From NCBI GenBank assembly GCA_965221185.1, contig OZ244866.1, positions 3,906,001 to 3,970,000 on the forward strand: a stretch of 64,000 nt of DNA, in the 5' to 3' direction. A program made the position numbers and the translations under genes. Origin of the DNA: Aldehydirespirator sp965221185 (lineage in GTDB: Bacteria; Actinomycetota; Acidimicrobiia; Acidimicrobiales; Aldehydirespiratoraceae). Under the pieces are notes generated by a model, which was not told where the DNA came from, did not search any database, and saw only the letters and a list, made by a program, of their open reading frames with translations. Shown piece by piece: positions 40,485 through 50,075 of this stretch (the stretch's first letter is position 1; each line of letters begins with the position of its first letter).

Positions 40485-41161
40485 GACAATCCGAACAGCG
40501 TCGTGGGCGGGCAGGCGAGCAACTCCCGCAGACGCAGCAGGTAGTTGCGGCGAGAGATCTCAGTTACGCCGAGGGAGCGCAGGTGCGGCGTCGCCCACTG
40601 CACATCGATCAGTCGCCGGGGGTCGTCACGCAAGCCGTCGACGAGGGCCACGAGGGCGACCTTCGACGCGTCCCGAGCCCGGTAGAACATGGACTCGGCC
40701 GCGAACAGCCCACCGATGGCCAACCCGTAGAGGCCGCCGACAAGCTCGCCGCCGCTCCATGTCTCCACGCTGTGGGCGAATCCCGCGTGGTGCAGTTGCA
40801 CGTAGGCGGCCCGCATCTGATCGTCGATCCAGCCATGGGGCCTGGCGGGATCCGCGCACCCCTCGACGACCTCCGCGAAGGCGGTGTCAACCCGGATCTC
40901 GTAGCGACGGCAGGCCTGGCGCAGCGAGCGGCGGACAATCAGCCCTTCCGGTTCCAGAACCCCCCGCTCGGGCGGAGACCACCAGCCGATCCGCCCGCCG
41001 GGTCTCAGCGGCATCGGGAACAACCCTTGGCTGTAGGCGGCGATCAGCGTCGGCGGCTCCAGGTCAGCACCCACGGCCACGAGGCCGGCCTCGTCGCTGG
41101 CTGAGGGGTGCGGGAACCCCCACCGGCATGCCGGCAGCCCGTCGGCTTGGCCGCGGTGCAC
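40466..41161 (-). CDS. aat: Leucyl/phenylalanyl-tRNA-protein transferase
   Basis: This 231-residue enzyme adds Leu or Phe to proteins with N-terminal Arg or Lys, tagging them for ClpS/ClpAP degradation. Family motifs are FPHPSASDEAGLVAVGADL, YSQGLFPMP, WWSPPERGVLEPE, HSVETWSGGELVGGLYGLAI, AAESMFYRARDASKVAL and IDVQWATPHLRSLG. I choose GTG 41161 to match the usual length near 230; GTG 41218 would add 19 residues of low complexity. Confidence 0.92.
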   Translation of the reverse strand: MHRGQADGLPACRWGFPHPSASDEAGLVAVGADLEPPTLIAAYSQGLFPMPLRPGGRIGWWSPPERGVLEPEGLIVRRSLRQACRRYEIRVDTAFAEVVEGCADPARPHGWIDDQMRAAYVQLHHAGFAHSVETWSGGELVGGLYGLAIGGLFAAESMFYRARDASKVALVALVDGLRDDPRRLIDVQWATPHLRSLGVTEISRRNYLLRLRELLACPPTTLFGLSQAQPP

Positions 41162-41240
41162 TCCGCACTCCTCGACCCGGCGTTCATGGCGGGGCGGGCG
41201 CCCCGCTTCGGCGGGCACACCTAAAGAGTAGGTTGCAGCG

Positions 41241-41774
41241 ATGATGATCGGTGTGCGCCGCCAGAAAAGCGGCGTGCAACGGAGCGGCGTGCCGGCGCCG
41301 CCGCCGTCGTTGCTGGACGCTCTGAGCGAGCGCTGGCTGCCCCTCGCAGCCTCCGCGGTGGGCCGTGTGTTGGAGCTGCCCTCCGACGACGTCGAGGCGG
41401 CTGTGCGCTCGGAGCGCGCTCGCGGCACCCGCTACGACACGATCCTGTCCTTCATGCGCACCCCGCAGGTGTCCGATCTCGACGGCTTCGTCGTCGCGCT
41501 GGGGGAGATCCTGGCCGACGAGGGACGGATTCTCATGGTGGAGCCGTCCGGGTCCGGCAACGGGCGGCTCCGCGGCTGGCTGCCGTCTCGGATCGGGCAT
41601 CCTCGGTCCCACCGCGACCGCGCCGAGCGTGACGTGGTGGCGGCTCTGCGCGCCGGCGGCTTCACCGTCACCGACCTCCACCGCCGCGAGCTGGCGTCGG
41701 TCCGGACCCAGTGGCGGCGATACGTGGAGATTCGAGCCCGTCGCGAGTCGCCCAAGAGGCCGAGCGGATCATGA
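41241..41774 (+). CDS. Methyltransferase-like protein lacking the SAM-binding glycine motif
   Basis: This is a 177-residue protein. The middle (TRYDTILSFMRTPQVSDLDG, ILADEGRILMVEPSG) reads like strands 4 and 5 of class I SAM methyltransferases. Where the glycine-rich motif I should be, the sequence is VGRVLELPSDDVEAAV, without the GxGxG loop. It may be a degenerate or non-enzymatic relative. The N-terminal 20 residues are basic and Pro-rich. Its stop overlaps the next ATG (ATGA), so the two products are probably linked. Confidence 0.6.
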   Translation: MMIGVRRQKSGVQRSGVPAPPPSLLDALSERWLPLAASAVGRVLELPSDDVEAAVRSERARGTRYDTILSFMRTPQVSDLDGFVVALGEILADEGRILMVEPSGSGNGRLRGWLPSRIGHPRSHRDRAERDVVAALRAGGFTVTDLHRRELASVRTQWRRYVEIRARRESPKRPSGS

Positions 41775-42460
41775 CGCGGATCGTTCTGGCAGGGGGCGGG
41801 GAGCTTGATGCGGCCACGGCTGCGGGCCGGGCGCTGGCGGGCTGCGGCTCGGTCGCGGTGGTGACGCTGGCCGCCGCATATTGGCGCCCCGACGCGCTGC
41901 TCGCCCAGATCGGCGCTTGGGCCGACGCCCTCTCGGTTGAGCATGCGGTGGTGAGGGCCGTGCGCCGGTCGGACTCGCTGAACCCGGATGTGTCCGAGCC
42001 GATCGCGGACTGCGACGGCGTGCTCGTGCTGGACGGATCCCCTGCCCATTTCGTGGGCGCGGTGAAGGCCACCCCGTTGCTGGAGGCCATCGTCTCGGCC
42101 CACGGCCGCGGCGCCGACGTTGTCTGGTCGGGCGCGGCCGCGGCCGCGGTGTGCGCATCGATGGTGGACGACCGCGGGGGCGCGCTCACCGTCGGCCTGG
42201 GGCTGCACGGCGGGATCGTGGTGGCCGCGGGCTGGGAGGGCTGGCCTCGCGACCGGCGCCGCCGCCTCTGCCGCATGGTCCCCGAGTCGGCTTTGTTCAT
42301 GGCCCTGGAGTCGGGCGCAGCCGTGCAGTCGACTGCCTCGCCCCAAGAGCTGGCGTCCTCGTCGAGGCCGGAGGACTGGACCGTGCTCGGCGGCGCGGTC
42401 GAGGCCCGTCTCAGCGGCGGCCCCGTGGCTCTGGCGACTTCCTCGGAGACGGACAGCTAG
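41771..42460 (+). CDS. Peptidase S51 / class I glutamine amidotransferase-like protein
   Basis: This is a 229-residue protein. The start RIVLAGGGELDAATAAGRA and the SVAVVTLAAAYWRPD segment match the cyanophycinase/peptidase E fold. The nucleophile elbow, normally GxSAGA, reads VWSGAAAAAVCA, so the catalytic Ser is shifted or lost. It is coupled to the upstream methyltransferase-like gene. A non-catalytic or altered-substrate role is possible. Confidence 0.65.
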   Translation: MTRIVLAGGGELDAATAAGRALAGCGSVAVVTLAAAYWRPDALLAQIGAWADALSVEHAVVRAVRRSDSLNPDVSEPIADCDGVLVLDGSPAHFVGAVKATPLLEAIVSAHGRGADVVWSGAAAAAVCASMVDDRGGALTVGLGLHGGIVVAAGWEGWPRDRRRRLCRMVPESALFMALESGAAVQSTASPQELASSSRPEDWTVLGGAVEARLSGGPVALATSSETDS

Positions 42461-42477
42461 AACTGACCCCGGAACTC

Positions 42478-43386
42478 TTAGCCGCTGGCGGGAGTCTCCT
42501 CGATGGTCACCGAGCGCACAGTCACGTCTCGCGACGGCGCGCCGCCCATGCTGCCCGTGTCGACATGGAGGCCGATGATCGACTGGGCAACCGCGAGTCC
42601 GGCATCGTCCGTTTGGCCGAACACCACGTAAGTCCCCTGAGAGTCGAGCCCGGAGGTGTTGGGGCCGGTGGTCAGGAAGAACTGGGCGCCGGCCGCGTCG
42701 CGCCCGCCTGATCGGGCCATTACCAGCTGACCCGGCTGGTAGCGGTACGGCCCGGTGAGCCGGCCGTCCGGGTCCTCGTCGAAGGCGGGCTCGTCGGGAA
42801 TCGTGTAGCCCGGGCCCGGGTCCGAGGCGCTGTCGGTGTGCGGCGAGCCGCCCTGGATGATGTCGATGCGCGGGTCGGTGCGGAACAGCAGGGTGCCGTC
42901 GTAGTAGCCCCAGCGGGCCAGCGTGACGAAGTTGTTGACCGTCAGCGGCGTTTGTGCGGCGGTCAGCTCGAAGCGCATCTCGCCCTCGCTGGTGTCGAAG
43001 ACGGCCGCGTAGCGAGCTTCGGGATCGATGCACATGGGCTGGAGGCCGTCGAAGTCGATGACGCGCGGGCTCGATCCGTCGGCCGCTGGGCATGCCACCG
43101 GCGACTCGTCGTCCGCCTCGGCGGTCTCAGGGTCCGGGACCGGATCGGTCTGTGAGAGGTCGACGGCGGAGTCCTCGATGGGAGGCTCCGAGCCGGTGGT
43201 GACGACATCGGCATCGTCTCGGCGCTGCACGTACGCGAGCACCGCGATCGCGGCTGCCACCACCACCGCGGCGATGCCGATGAGCTTGATGCGCCTGCGG
43301 GTTGCGTACTGCTTGGCGGCGACCTCGTCCGCGGCCATGCGTTGCAGGCGGTTCTGGCGTTGGCGCTCCCGCTTAGGCGTGCTCAT
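42478..43386 (-). CDS. Membrane-anchored cyclophilin-type peptidyl-prolyl isomerase
   Basis: The protein is 302 residues from ATG 43386. A basic N-terminus (KRERQRQNRLQRM) precedes one transmembrane helix (KLIGIAAVVVAAAIAVLAYV, about 34-53) and an acidic linker. The cyclophilin domain (about 95-300) has TVNNFVTLARWGYYDGTLLFR and AGAQFFLTTGPN. It closely parallels the C-terminal half of the lipoprotein fusion at 11174, down to the VRSVTIEETP tail. It probably assists folding of exported proteins. Confidence 0.9.
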   Translation of the reverse strand: MSTPKRERQRQNRLQRMAADEVAAKQYATRRRIKLIGIAAVVVAAAIAVLAYVQRRDDADVVTTGSEPPIEDSAVDLSQTDPVPDPETAEADDESPVACPAADGSSPRVIDFDGLQPMCIDPEARYAAVFDTSEGEMRFELTAAQTPLTVNNFVTLARWGYYDGTLLFRTDPRIDIIQGGSPHTDSASDPGPGYTIPDEPAFDEDPDGRLTGPYRYQPGQLVMARSGGRDAAGAQFFLTTGPNTSGLDSQGTYVVFGQTDDAGLAVAQSIIGLHVDTGSMGGAPSRDVTVRSVTIEETPASG

Positions 43387-43393
43387 CAAATCG

Positions 43394-43576
43394 TTAGATG
43401 ACGGACAACAGCCCCACGGCCAGCGAAACCACCATCATTGTCGCAACGACCACCGCGACGAGGCCGACGATCATGCGGCGCTGCCGGTCCCGACGAGAGC
43501 CGCGCCGCCGCCCACCGCCGGTGGGCTGGGTCTCGGCGCGGAGTCGGCGCTTGCGAACGTCGCTCTGGGACGGCAC
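43394..43576 (-). CDS. Small basic single-span membrane protein
   Basis: This is a 60-residue protein. A strongly Arg/Gly-rich cytoplasmic part (residues 1-34) is followed by a single hydrophobic helix reaching the C-terminus (MIVGLVAVVVATMMVVSLAV). It ends 7 bases before the cyclophilin start, so the two share a transcript. The function is unknown. The basic tail could contact RNA, ribosomes or acidic lipids. Confidence 0.65.
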   Translation of the reverse strand: MPSQSDVRKRRLRAETQPTGGGRRRGSRRDRQRRMIVGLVAVVVATMMVVSLAVGLLSVI

Positions 43577-43698
43577 GCCCCAACCTTACCTGAGTGCCTT
43601 GTCAGCGGTGCCCGGATCGTGGTCGCGGCTGTATCTGCGCCTGGCTCGGAGCGGACTCGGGTGACGCGTTGCGGGCGGGGGCCGCGTACCGTTGCCTG

Positions 43699-44247
43699 AT
43701 GCTGTCTCGCCGCTGCCGCGTGCCATCAAGGCCGTTCCGCCACCTGGGCGCGGCGGTATGGGTCGCGGCCGTCGCGGCCGGATCAGCCTGCGCCGGCACT
43801 GTCGACGGGCCGCTGGTGATCGAGGAGCCCGTGCCCGAAACCACCGCCACCACATCGTCTACAGCGCCACCGGAGCCCCCTCCCTCGGAGGGGACAGTCG
43901 AGATCGGCGAGACTCATTACCAGTTCGCGGTCACCTGCCAAGAACAAGGCGCTGGCGAGGTTGTCGTCGTCGGGGCGGGCGACGACCCCGTCTCCGGCGG
44001 CTTGGTCGAGCTGTACCTGCAGGCCTTTCTAGGCGACCCGTACGTAGGCCTACGCCTCGCGGACGGGACGCTCATCGAACCGTCGCTGGAAAGCCCGCTG
44101 GACCTGTACCTGCAAGACGACGTGATCCGCGCCTCCGCCATACGCTTCGTGCAGGACCTTGACCTGGATACGGGCTCGGCCACCGAGGTCGGCTTCGGAG
44201 AACTCGAGATCCACTGCTACGAGTATTCCAACGAGCTGCCTGGTTGA
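43699..44247 (+). CDS. Putative lipoprotein, unknown function
   Basis: The protein is 182 residues from ATG 43699. A basic start and hydrophobic helix lead to a lipobox-like AAGSAC near residue 27. A Thr/Pro/Ser linker (about 35-60) precedes a small beta domain with VEIGETHYQFAVTCQEQG and a second Cys in ELEIHCYEYS. The two Cys may bond. I do not recognise the family. Confidence 0.65.
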   Translation: MLSRRCRVPSRPFRHLGAAVWVAAVAAGSACAGTVDGPLVIEEPVPETTATTSSTAPPEPPPSEGTVEIGETHYQFAVTCQEQGAGEVVVVGAGDDPVSGGLVELYLQAFLGDPYVGLRLADGTLIEPSLESPLDLYLQDDVIRASAIRFVQDLDLDTGSATEVGFGELEIHCYEYSNELPG

Positions 44248-44275
44248 GTCGTCGTCACCAGAGGCGCTCGGCGCG

Positions 44276-45139
44276 CTACCCGCTCTCGCAGCCGGTGTCG
44301 AGCATCACTTGGGGTAGGCGCCCCGACTTGAGGGCCCGAACCGCTCCCTCGGAGATGTTGAAGACGACCCGGTAGTTCCGGTCGCCCGGGTCCTGGGGAA
44401 CGAAGACCAGGTCGACCGTGCCGTCGATTCGTACCTGCCTCTCGATCGCGTCGCCGAACAGGTCGGTGACCATGGTCTCGCGCGATCCGACGCCCACGCC
44501 GGACCGGGTGGTGATGGACCCGCTGTTGATGTCGACCCGCTCGATCGTGCCCTCGTGGACGAGGAAGACGATGCCCTCGGGGGCGTCATGGGGGACCACG
44601 TGGTAGCAGGGGCCTGTCGGCCCGGCAGGCACGAGCACGGTTCCGGCGGCTTTCTGAGCCTGCGCCACCGTCATGCCGAAATTCACCGTGTCGAGGCCCA
44701 CCGTCGAGACGGTGGATCTTGAGCTCAGCGTCGGCGGGCCGAATTGCTCCGGGTCCTTCGGTGGCACCGTCGTGACCGTGGTGGTAGTGGCCTCGATCGT
44801 GGTGGTGGCCGTAGGTGTTGTCGTTGTCGTCGTCGGTGCCGTCGTCTCTGTGGTGGTCTCGTCCTCGTCCACAGCGCCCGGCTCGCGGTCGCCGTCACCG
44901 TTGCTCTCAGCCGCCGGTTCGCCGGACCCGGTGCTGTCGTCGGGCTCCTCGGTTCTGTCCTCGGGGACTGCGGTCGGGCTGTCGTCATCGCCGCCTCGGC
45001 CGAGCCACCAGATCATTCCGGCCACGACCAGGATGACCACCGCCACGGCGACCAGGATCGCCGACCACCTCGGCCTGCGACTCTCGGCAGCTCCGGGCCA
45101 GAACGGGCCTTGGTCCTGGGGTTCCGGATTCCACTCCAC
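44276..45139 (-). CDS. Membrane-anchored extracellular protein with Thr-rich stalk
   Basis: The protein has 287 residues from GTG 45139. A Pro/Trp-rich cytoplasmic start precedes one transmembrane helix (SAILVAVAVVILVVAGMIWW, about 26-45). A long acidic then Thr-rich stalk follows (about 46-130, including APTTTTTTPTATTTIEATTT). The globular domain (about 140-287) has LDTVNFGMTVAQAQKAAG and a Cys pair near CYHVV and DTGCESG. Similar actinobacterial secreted domains exist but have no known role. Confidence 0.7.
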   Translation of the reverse strand: MEWNPEPQDQGPFWPGAAESRRPRWSAILVAVAVVILVVAGMIWWLGRGGDDDSPTAVPEDRTEEPDDSTGSGEPAAESNGDGDREPGAVDEDETTTETTAPTTTTTTPTATTTIEATTTTVTTVPPKDPEQFGPPTLSSRSTVSTVGLDTVNFGMTVAQAQKAAGTVLVPAGPTGPCYHVVPHDAPEGIVFLVHEGTIERVDINSGSITTRSGVGVGSRETMVTDLFGDAIERQVRIDGTVDLVFVPQDPGDRNYRVVFNISEGAVRALKSGRLPQVMLDTGCESG

Positions 45140-45179
45140 GGTTATGAACCTTCCTGTCCCACTGCGGCGCGATCCGGTC

Positions 45180-48100
45180 TCATGGGATGACGACCTTGCT
45201 GTGGTGGGACCAGTGCGAGTGTCCGGCGCTGTTGACTGCCCTCACCTGGAACCAGTACAGGGTCCAGTGGGCTGGCAGGCCGCTCACCGTGGCGCGGGAG
45301 CCGTCGAAGGCCACGCCGACGCCGGCGGCCTTGGCGTTGGGCAGCGCTGTCCATTCGTTGTTCCACCACAGGTTCACCTGGTATGAGGTTGCGGTGGCCA
45401 CGTCGTTCCAGTCCAGGGAGGCGTTGCCTGCGCCGTCGAGGCGCCCGGTCGGCGCAGCGGGCGCGGCCGGCGGGACTGTTGCCTGCGCCGCCGGCGGCGC
45501 GGCGCGGGCGACACTGACCGTGTAGGTCTTCGTCGTCTCTTCGTCTGCGGCGGCGACCTCGACGGTGATGGCGTTGCTCCCCTCGGCCAGCGAGACGGTC
45601 CCGTCGGCGTCGGCCACTCCGTTGAGCTTGACCAGGTAGGACGCCCCGTCGTCGTTCAGCGTGGGCGTCACCGTGGTTTCTGTCACGTCGTGGCCCACGT
45701 CGGCGGCGTACTCGGTGGCGGCCGGGGCGAAGGCCCCGATATTCACGCCGCTCAGCGCCAGCCCGCTCAACGTGGCGTCGGTAGAGGGCGGCGCGGCGGG
45801 CGCGGCCCGGGTTACAGTCACCTTGTAGGTCTTGGCGGTGTTCCCGTCTGCGGCGGTGACCTCGACGGTGATGACGTTGCTCCCCACGGCCAGGGGTATC
45901 ACCCCGTCCGAGCCGGTCATCCCGTCCAGCTTGATTGCGTAGGTCGCCCCATCGTCGTTGGCGGTCGCCGTCACCGTGGTCTGGTCCACGTCGTGGGCGA
46001 CGTTCACGTCGTAGCTCGTGGTGTCCGAGGCGAAGGCAAAGGGCGCATCGCTCAACGCCAGGCCGCTCAGCGCGGCGTCAGCGGAGAGCGGCGGCGCGGC
46101 GCGAGTGATAGTGACGGTGTAGGTCCTGGTCGTCTCCCCGTCTGCGGCGGTGACCTCGACGGTGATGGCGTTGCTCCCCTCCGCCAGGGAGACGGTCCCG
46201 TCGGCGTCGGACACGCCGTCCAGCTTGACCAGGTAGGACGCCCCGTCGTCGTTCGCCGTGGGCGTGACCGTGGTTTCCGTCACGTCGTGGTCCACGTCGG
46301 CGGCGTACCCGCTGGCAGCGGGGTCGAAGGCCCCGATGTCCACGCCGCTCAGTTCCAGCCCGCTCAGGGTGGCGTCGTTGGAGGCGGGCTCCGGCTGCGG
46401 CGGTTCCGCCGGTTCTGCGATTGAGAAGACCGCCCCGGCCGCCGCGAGCTCCACACCGTCGGCGGAGGAGACGCTGGCCCGCAGGGTGTAGTCCCCTGCC
46501 GGGCAGCCCGCCGAGATCGTCCCGGTGCGCACTTCCGGGTCTTGGTCCACCTTGTACATGTAGCGGTCCACGCCCAGCCCGTAGCCGCCTGCCCGGTTCT
46601 CGCAGGCGTCGGCGTCGCCGTTGTGCGAGTCGACCACGTCGGCCCGGAAGACGTGATCGGCGGTGGCGGTGTCGGAGTCGGGCTCCAGGCCGCTGAAGGA
46701 CATGGTGACGCCGATCTCGGTGCCCGGCCCCACCGAGCCCGAGGAGAGGGAGATGCCGACGACCGGGGAGGCTTCAGGCTCCGGCGCGGATTCGGCTTCA
46801 GGCTCCGGCCCGGATTCCGCCCCGTCGCCGTCCCGGCCCTGTGGGTTCCCCTCAAAGTCCAGTACCAGTTCCTCGCCCAGGCCGGTTCGGATGCCGCCAT
46901 AGTTCCCGACCTTGCCGACTGCCACAACCACCCCGACGAACTCCGCCGATGCCACGCTGACGGTGACCTCCCTGCGCCCCTCGCCGGCCGGCGCGACGCT
47001 GATCTCTTCGCTGGCTGTGCTCCCCGCAGCAATCGTGACCGTGTCCTTGGAGAGCGTGCCGCCGTCCGCCGACAGCTTGACCTCCATCGCGAACGGCGCG
47101 CCCTCGGCCACCTTGACCGCCACCGCGCCGTCGCCGCGGCGCTCCAGTTCCGCGGTGAGCGTGAAGGGCGCCCCCTCGTTGCCGCCCAGAAACAGCTTTC
47201 CCAGCCCGGTGAGGCCCTCGAACACACCGGCCGGCAGCGTCTCCAGGTCGTTGTGCTCCAGCGCCAGACCCCTCAAGCCGTCGAGCGCGAACACACCGGG
47301 CGCCAGCGCGCTCAGCGAGTTGCCGTTCAGGCGCAGCTCCCTCAAGCTGTCGAGACCGTCGAAGACGTCGGTGGGCAGCTCGCTCAGCTCGTTGCCGTCC
47401 AGGTACAGCACATCGATCGCCGCCAGACCCTCGAAGACCCCCCCGGGCAGCGCGCTCAGCTCGTTCAGCGTCAAGAACAGCCCCTCCAGGCTCGCCAGAC
47501 CGTCGAAGACCCCCTCGGGCAGCGCGCTCAGCGCGTTGTTCTCCAGGCGCAGCGTCCCCAGGCTGCCGAGAGGCTCAAAGACCCCCTCGGGCAGCTCGCC
47601 CAGCTTGTTGTTCTGCAAATGCAGCGACGTCAAAGCGGTGAGACCCTCGAAGACGTCCTCGGGCAGCGCCTCCAGGGAGTTGTCGAGCAGCCACAGGCTC
47701 TGCAGGCTGGAAAGACCCGCGAAGTCTCCCGGCCGCAACGCCGTGATCTCCTCCGGTATTTCCTTGCCGCCCAGCCCCAGACGCCCGCTGATGGCGCCCA
47801 GATCGGCATCCGTCACCGCCGCGCAGTCGCTGACGCCGGGAAGCATGGCCAGGATCGCGTCCCGCACCTGCGGCGTGCGCCCGCAGATGCCCGTTGCGGG
47901 CTCGGGCGTCGCAGTGGGCGTGGGTGTGGGTTTCGCACTATCGAAGAGCGTGAGCGCAGCGCCCGCGGCGAACCTGACCCCAAAGAATCCAATATAATCG
48001 AATTTAGGCGATCTATGAAGCATGGAGTCAGCAGTAAATGGATGTGGGATATGGGGCGACACCTTCTGCAATGTGAGCGTAACCGGCTGACCCGCCGCGC

Positions 48101-49943
48101 TCTGCTTCACCACAATCTCATCGCTGTAGACGCTCCCTGCAGCTATGGTTACCGATGCGGTGGACGCGACACCGCCGCTGACCTCCAGCGTGGCGCTCAT
48201 AGCTGTCGGCGCCCCCTGGGCTACCTTGTAGCGCACCCGCGCGGTGTGGATGCCCTCATCGTCAATGCTCTGGCTTAGCGGCTCGGCTTCCATGGCGAAG
48301 GTGAAATCGCTGCCAGGATTGTCCTGCAGATGCAGGATTCCCAAATTCAGGTCTTCGACCTCAAAGAGCGCATCCGGCAGCTCAGTCAGCCGGTTGCCGA
48401 CCATGTACACAGTACTCGAATAGTTCGTGCGCCACTCTACCCGGGGGAGCAGGCCAGGCGGCAGCGAACTCAGTTGGTTGTATGACAGATTCAACCAATG
48501 CAAACGGCCAAGTTCATCAAAGATGCCCGGCGGCAGGGAGCTCAGTTGGTTCCTGTCCAAGTGCAACCAGTACAGGCGGCCAAGTTCATCAAAGATGCCC
48601 GGCGGCAGGGAGCTCAGTTGGTTCTGTATCAGATCCAACCGTCCCAAACTGCCAAGCTCATCAAAGACGCCCGGCGGCAGGGAGCTCAGTTGGTTGTTGT
48701 TCAAGTGCAACTCTCCCAAACTGCCAAGTTCATCAAAGATGCCCGGCGGCAGGGAGCTCAGTCCGATATTGTTCAAGTGCAACCAGTACAAACTGCCAAG
48801 TTCATCAAAGATGCCCGGCGGCAGCGGGCTCAGTTGGTTCTGTGTCAGATCCAACCGCCGCAAACCGCCAAGTTCATCAAAGACGCCCGGCGGCAGGGAA
48901 CTCAGTTGGTTGTTGTTCAAGTGCAACTCTCCCAAACTGCCAAGTTCATCAAAGATGCCCGGCGGCAGGGAACTCAGTCCGTTATTCTCCAGGTGCAACA
49001 CTTGCAGGCTGGAAAGACCCGCGAAGTCTCCCGGCTGCAACACCGTGATCTCCTTCGATCTCAGCCCCAGAACGCTGACGGCGCCCAGATGGGCGCCGGT
49101 CACTGCCGCGCAGTCGCTGATCCCGTGCATCCGCGCCAGGATCGCGTCGCGCACCTGCGGCGTCCGCCCGCAGATCCCCAAGGGGGGAGCGACGGTCACG
49201 ACCACGGCGGTCTCGGCCGTGCCACCATGGCCGTCGGCGGCCGTCACGCTCAGCCGGTACTCCCCCGCGGCGATCGGCGGGCCGTCGCCGCGGGTGTAGC
49301 TGATCACGCCGCTCTGCGGATCTATCGCGAAGCGCGCGTCCCACGATCCGCCGGCCGCGTAGCGTAGCGGGTCATGTTCGGGGTCGGTGGCCGACACGGT
49401 GACCAGGCCGGCCACGTCGCCCGAGTCGCCGGGCAGGTCCGCGGCGTACAGCGCCTGGCCGAAGGACGGAGCGCCGTTCGTGATGGTGGTTGTGGGTGTG
49501 GGCTCGGGCGTGGTTGTGGGTGTCGGCTCGGGGGTGGGCGCTTCGGGCCATACTTTGCCCGGCAGGAAGACGAAGCCCGACCACTCCGACGCCCCGGCGT
49601 CGTTGACGGCGCGGACCTGAAAGTAGTAGAAGAACTGGTCCGGCAGGCCGCTTACCACGGCTGAGGAGCCATCGTATTCGGCCTCGGGCGCCTCCGCCCA
49701 GGCCGGGCTGTCTCCCGTCGTGTCCCAGTACTGCGCCCCATACGAGGTCGCGCCTTCTGCGTCGTCCCAGTCCAGCCCGACGACGAGGTAGTGCAGCAGC
49801 TCGCCGGTCAGTCCCTCCGGCTGGTCCGGGACCGCCTGCTGCGCGGCGGCGGGCGAGCCGGCCAAGAACAGGACCGGCACGACAACGGCGGCGGCCAACA
49901 AGGCCAGCGATAGCCGGAGCAACCAAGTGCTCAAGGGATTCAT
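45180..49943 (-). CDS. Giant secreted LRR / cadherin-like mosaic protein 1
   Basis: This is a 1587-residue protein with a Sec signal (MNPLSTWLLRLSLALLAAAV, cleavage near AAAQQ). Modules by position are FN3 (49,560-49,840), a PTPEPTPTT linker, a cadherin-like domain (49,190-49,470) and LRR block 1 with about nine LSSLPPGIFDELGSL-type repeats (48,290-49,180). Next come a beta spacer, LRR block 2 capped by ICGRTPQVRDAIL (47,150-47,900), a beta region, three cadherin-like beta-sandwich domains (45,500-46,375) and a C-terminal FN3. No sortase or membrane anchor is visible. The role is probably adhesion or host and particle binding. ATG 49943 is chosen because the signal peptide starts there. Confidence 0.85.
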   Translation of the reverse strand: MNPLSTWLLRLSLALLAAAVVVPVLFLAGSPAAAQQAVPDQPEGLTGELLHYLVVGLDWDDAEGATSYGAQYWDTTGDSPAWAEAPEAEYDGSSAVVSGLPDQFFYYFQVRAVNDAGASEWSGFVFLPGKVWPEAPTPEPTPTTTPEPTPTTTITNGAPSFGQALYAADLPGDSGDVAGLVTVSATDPEHDPLRYAAGGSWDARFAIDPQSGVISYTRGDGPPIAAGEYRLSVTAADGHGGTAETAVVVTVAPPLGICGRTPQVRDAILARMHGISDCAAVTGAHLGAVSVLGLRSKEITVLQPGDFAGLSSLQVLHLENNGLSSLPPGIFDELGSLGELHLNNNQLSSLPPGVFDELGGLRRLDLTQNQLSPLPPGIFDELGSLYWLHLNNIGLSSLPPGIFDELGSLGELHLNNNQLSSLPPGVFDELGSLGRLDLIQNQLSSLPPGIFDELGRLYWLHLDRNQLSSLPPGIFDELGRLHWLNLSYNQLSSLPPGLLPRVEWRTNYSSTVYMVGNRLTELPDALFEVEDLNLGILHLQDNPGSDFTFAMEAEPLSQSIDDEGIHTARVRYKVAQGAPTAMSATLEVSGGVASTASVTIAAGSVYSDEIVVKQSAAGQPVTLTLQKVSPHIPHPFTADSMLHRSPKFDYIGFFGVRFAAGAALTLFDSAKPTPTPTATPEPATGICGRTPQVRDAILAMLPGVSDCAAVTDADLGAISGRLGLGGKEIPEEITALRPGDFAGLSSLQSLWLLDNSLEALPEDVFEGLTALTSLHLQNNKLGELPEGVFEPLGSLGTLRLENNALSALPEGVFDGLASLEGLFLTLNELSALPGGVFEGLAAIDVLYLDGNELSELPTDVFDGLDSLRELRLNGNSLSALAPGVFALDGLRGLALEHNDLETLPAGVFEGLTGLGKLFLGGNEGAPFTLTAELERRGDGAVAVKVAEGAPFAMEVKLSADGGTLSKDTVTIAAGSTASEEISVAPAGEGRREVTVSVASAEFVGVVVAVGKVGNYGGIRTGLGEELVLDFEGNPQGRDGDGAESGPEPEAESAPEPEASPVVGISLSSGSVGPGTEIGVTMSFSGLEPDSDTATADHVFRADVVDSHNGDADACENRAGGYGLGVDRYMYKVDQDPEVRTGTISAGCPAGDYTLRASVSSADGVELAAAGAVFSIAEPAEPPQPEPASNDATLSGLELSGVDIGAFDPAASGYAADVDHDVTETTVTPTANDDGASYLVKLDGVSDADGTVSLAEGSNAITVEVTAADGETTRTYTVTITRAAPPLSADAALSGLALSDAPFAFASDTTSYDVNVAHDVDQTTVTATANDDGATYAIKLDGMTGSDGVIPLAVGSNVITVEVTAADGNTAKTYKVTVTRAAPAAPPSTDATLSGLALSGVNIGAFAPAATEYAADVGHDVTETTVTPTLNDDGASYLVKLNGVADADGTVSLAEGSNAITVEVAAADEETTKTYTVSVARAAPPAAQATVPPAAPAAPTGRLDGAGNASLDWNDVATATSYQVNLWWNNEWTALPNAKAAGVGVAFDGSRATVSGLPAHWTLYWFQVRAVNSAGHSHWSHHSKVVIP

Positions 49944-49944
49944 A

Positions 49945-49983
49945 TGACTCAATGTCCTACACCCCTGACTCAATGTCCTACAC
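49945..49983 (-). repeat. Two 18-base tandem copies upstream of mosaic protein 1
   Basis: TGACTCAATGTCCTACAC (plus-strand reading) occurs at 49945-49962 and 49966-49983, a 21-base period. On the coding strand each copy carries TAGGA, so the nearer copy may supply the ribosome site of the ATG at 49943. The period is in frame and would add CRTLSQG units if translation began upstream. Confidence 0.8.
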
Positions 49984-50075
49984 TCCCTACGTTTGAGGGC
50001 TCTACGCGTCTTGTGGGGCAGGGGGCTCGTTTCAGCGCCCGTTACAGGGGCGCTCCTGACAACGCCAGGCCGGCC

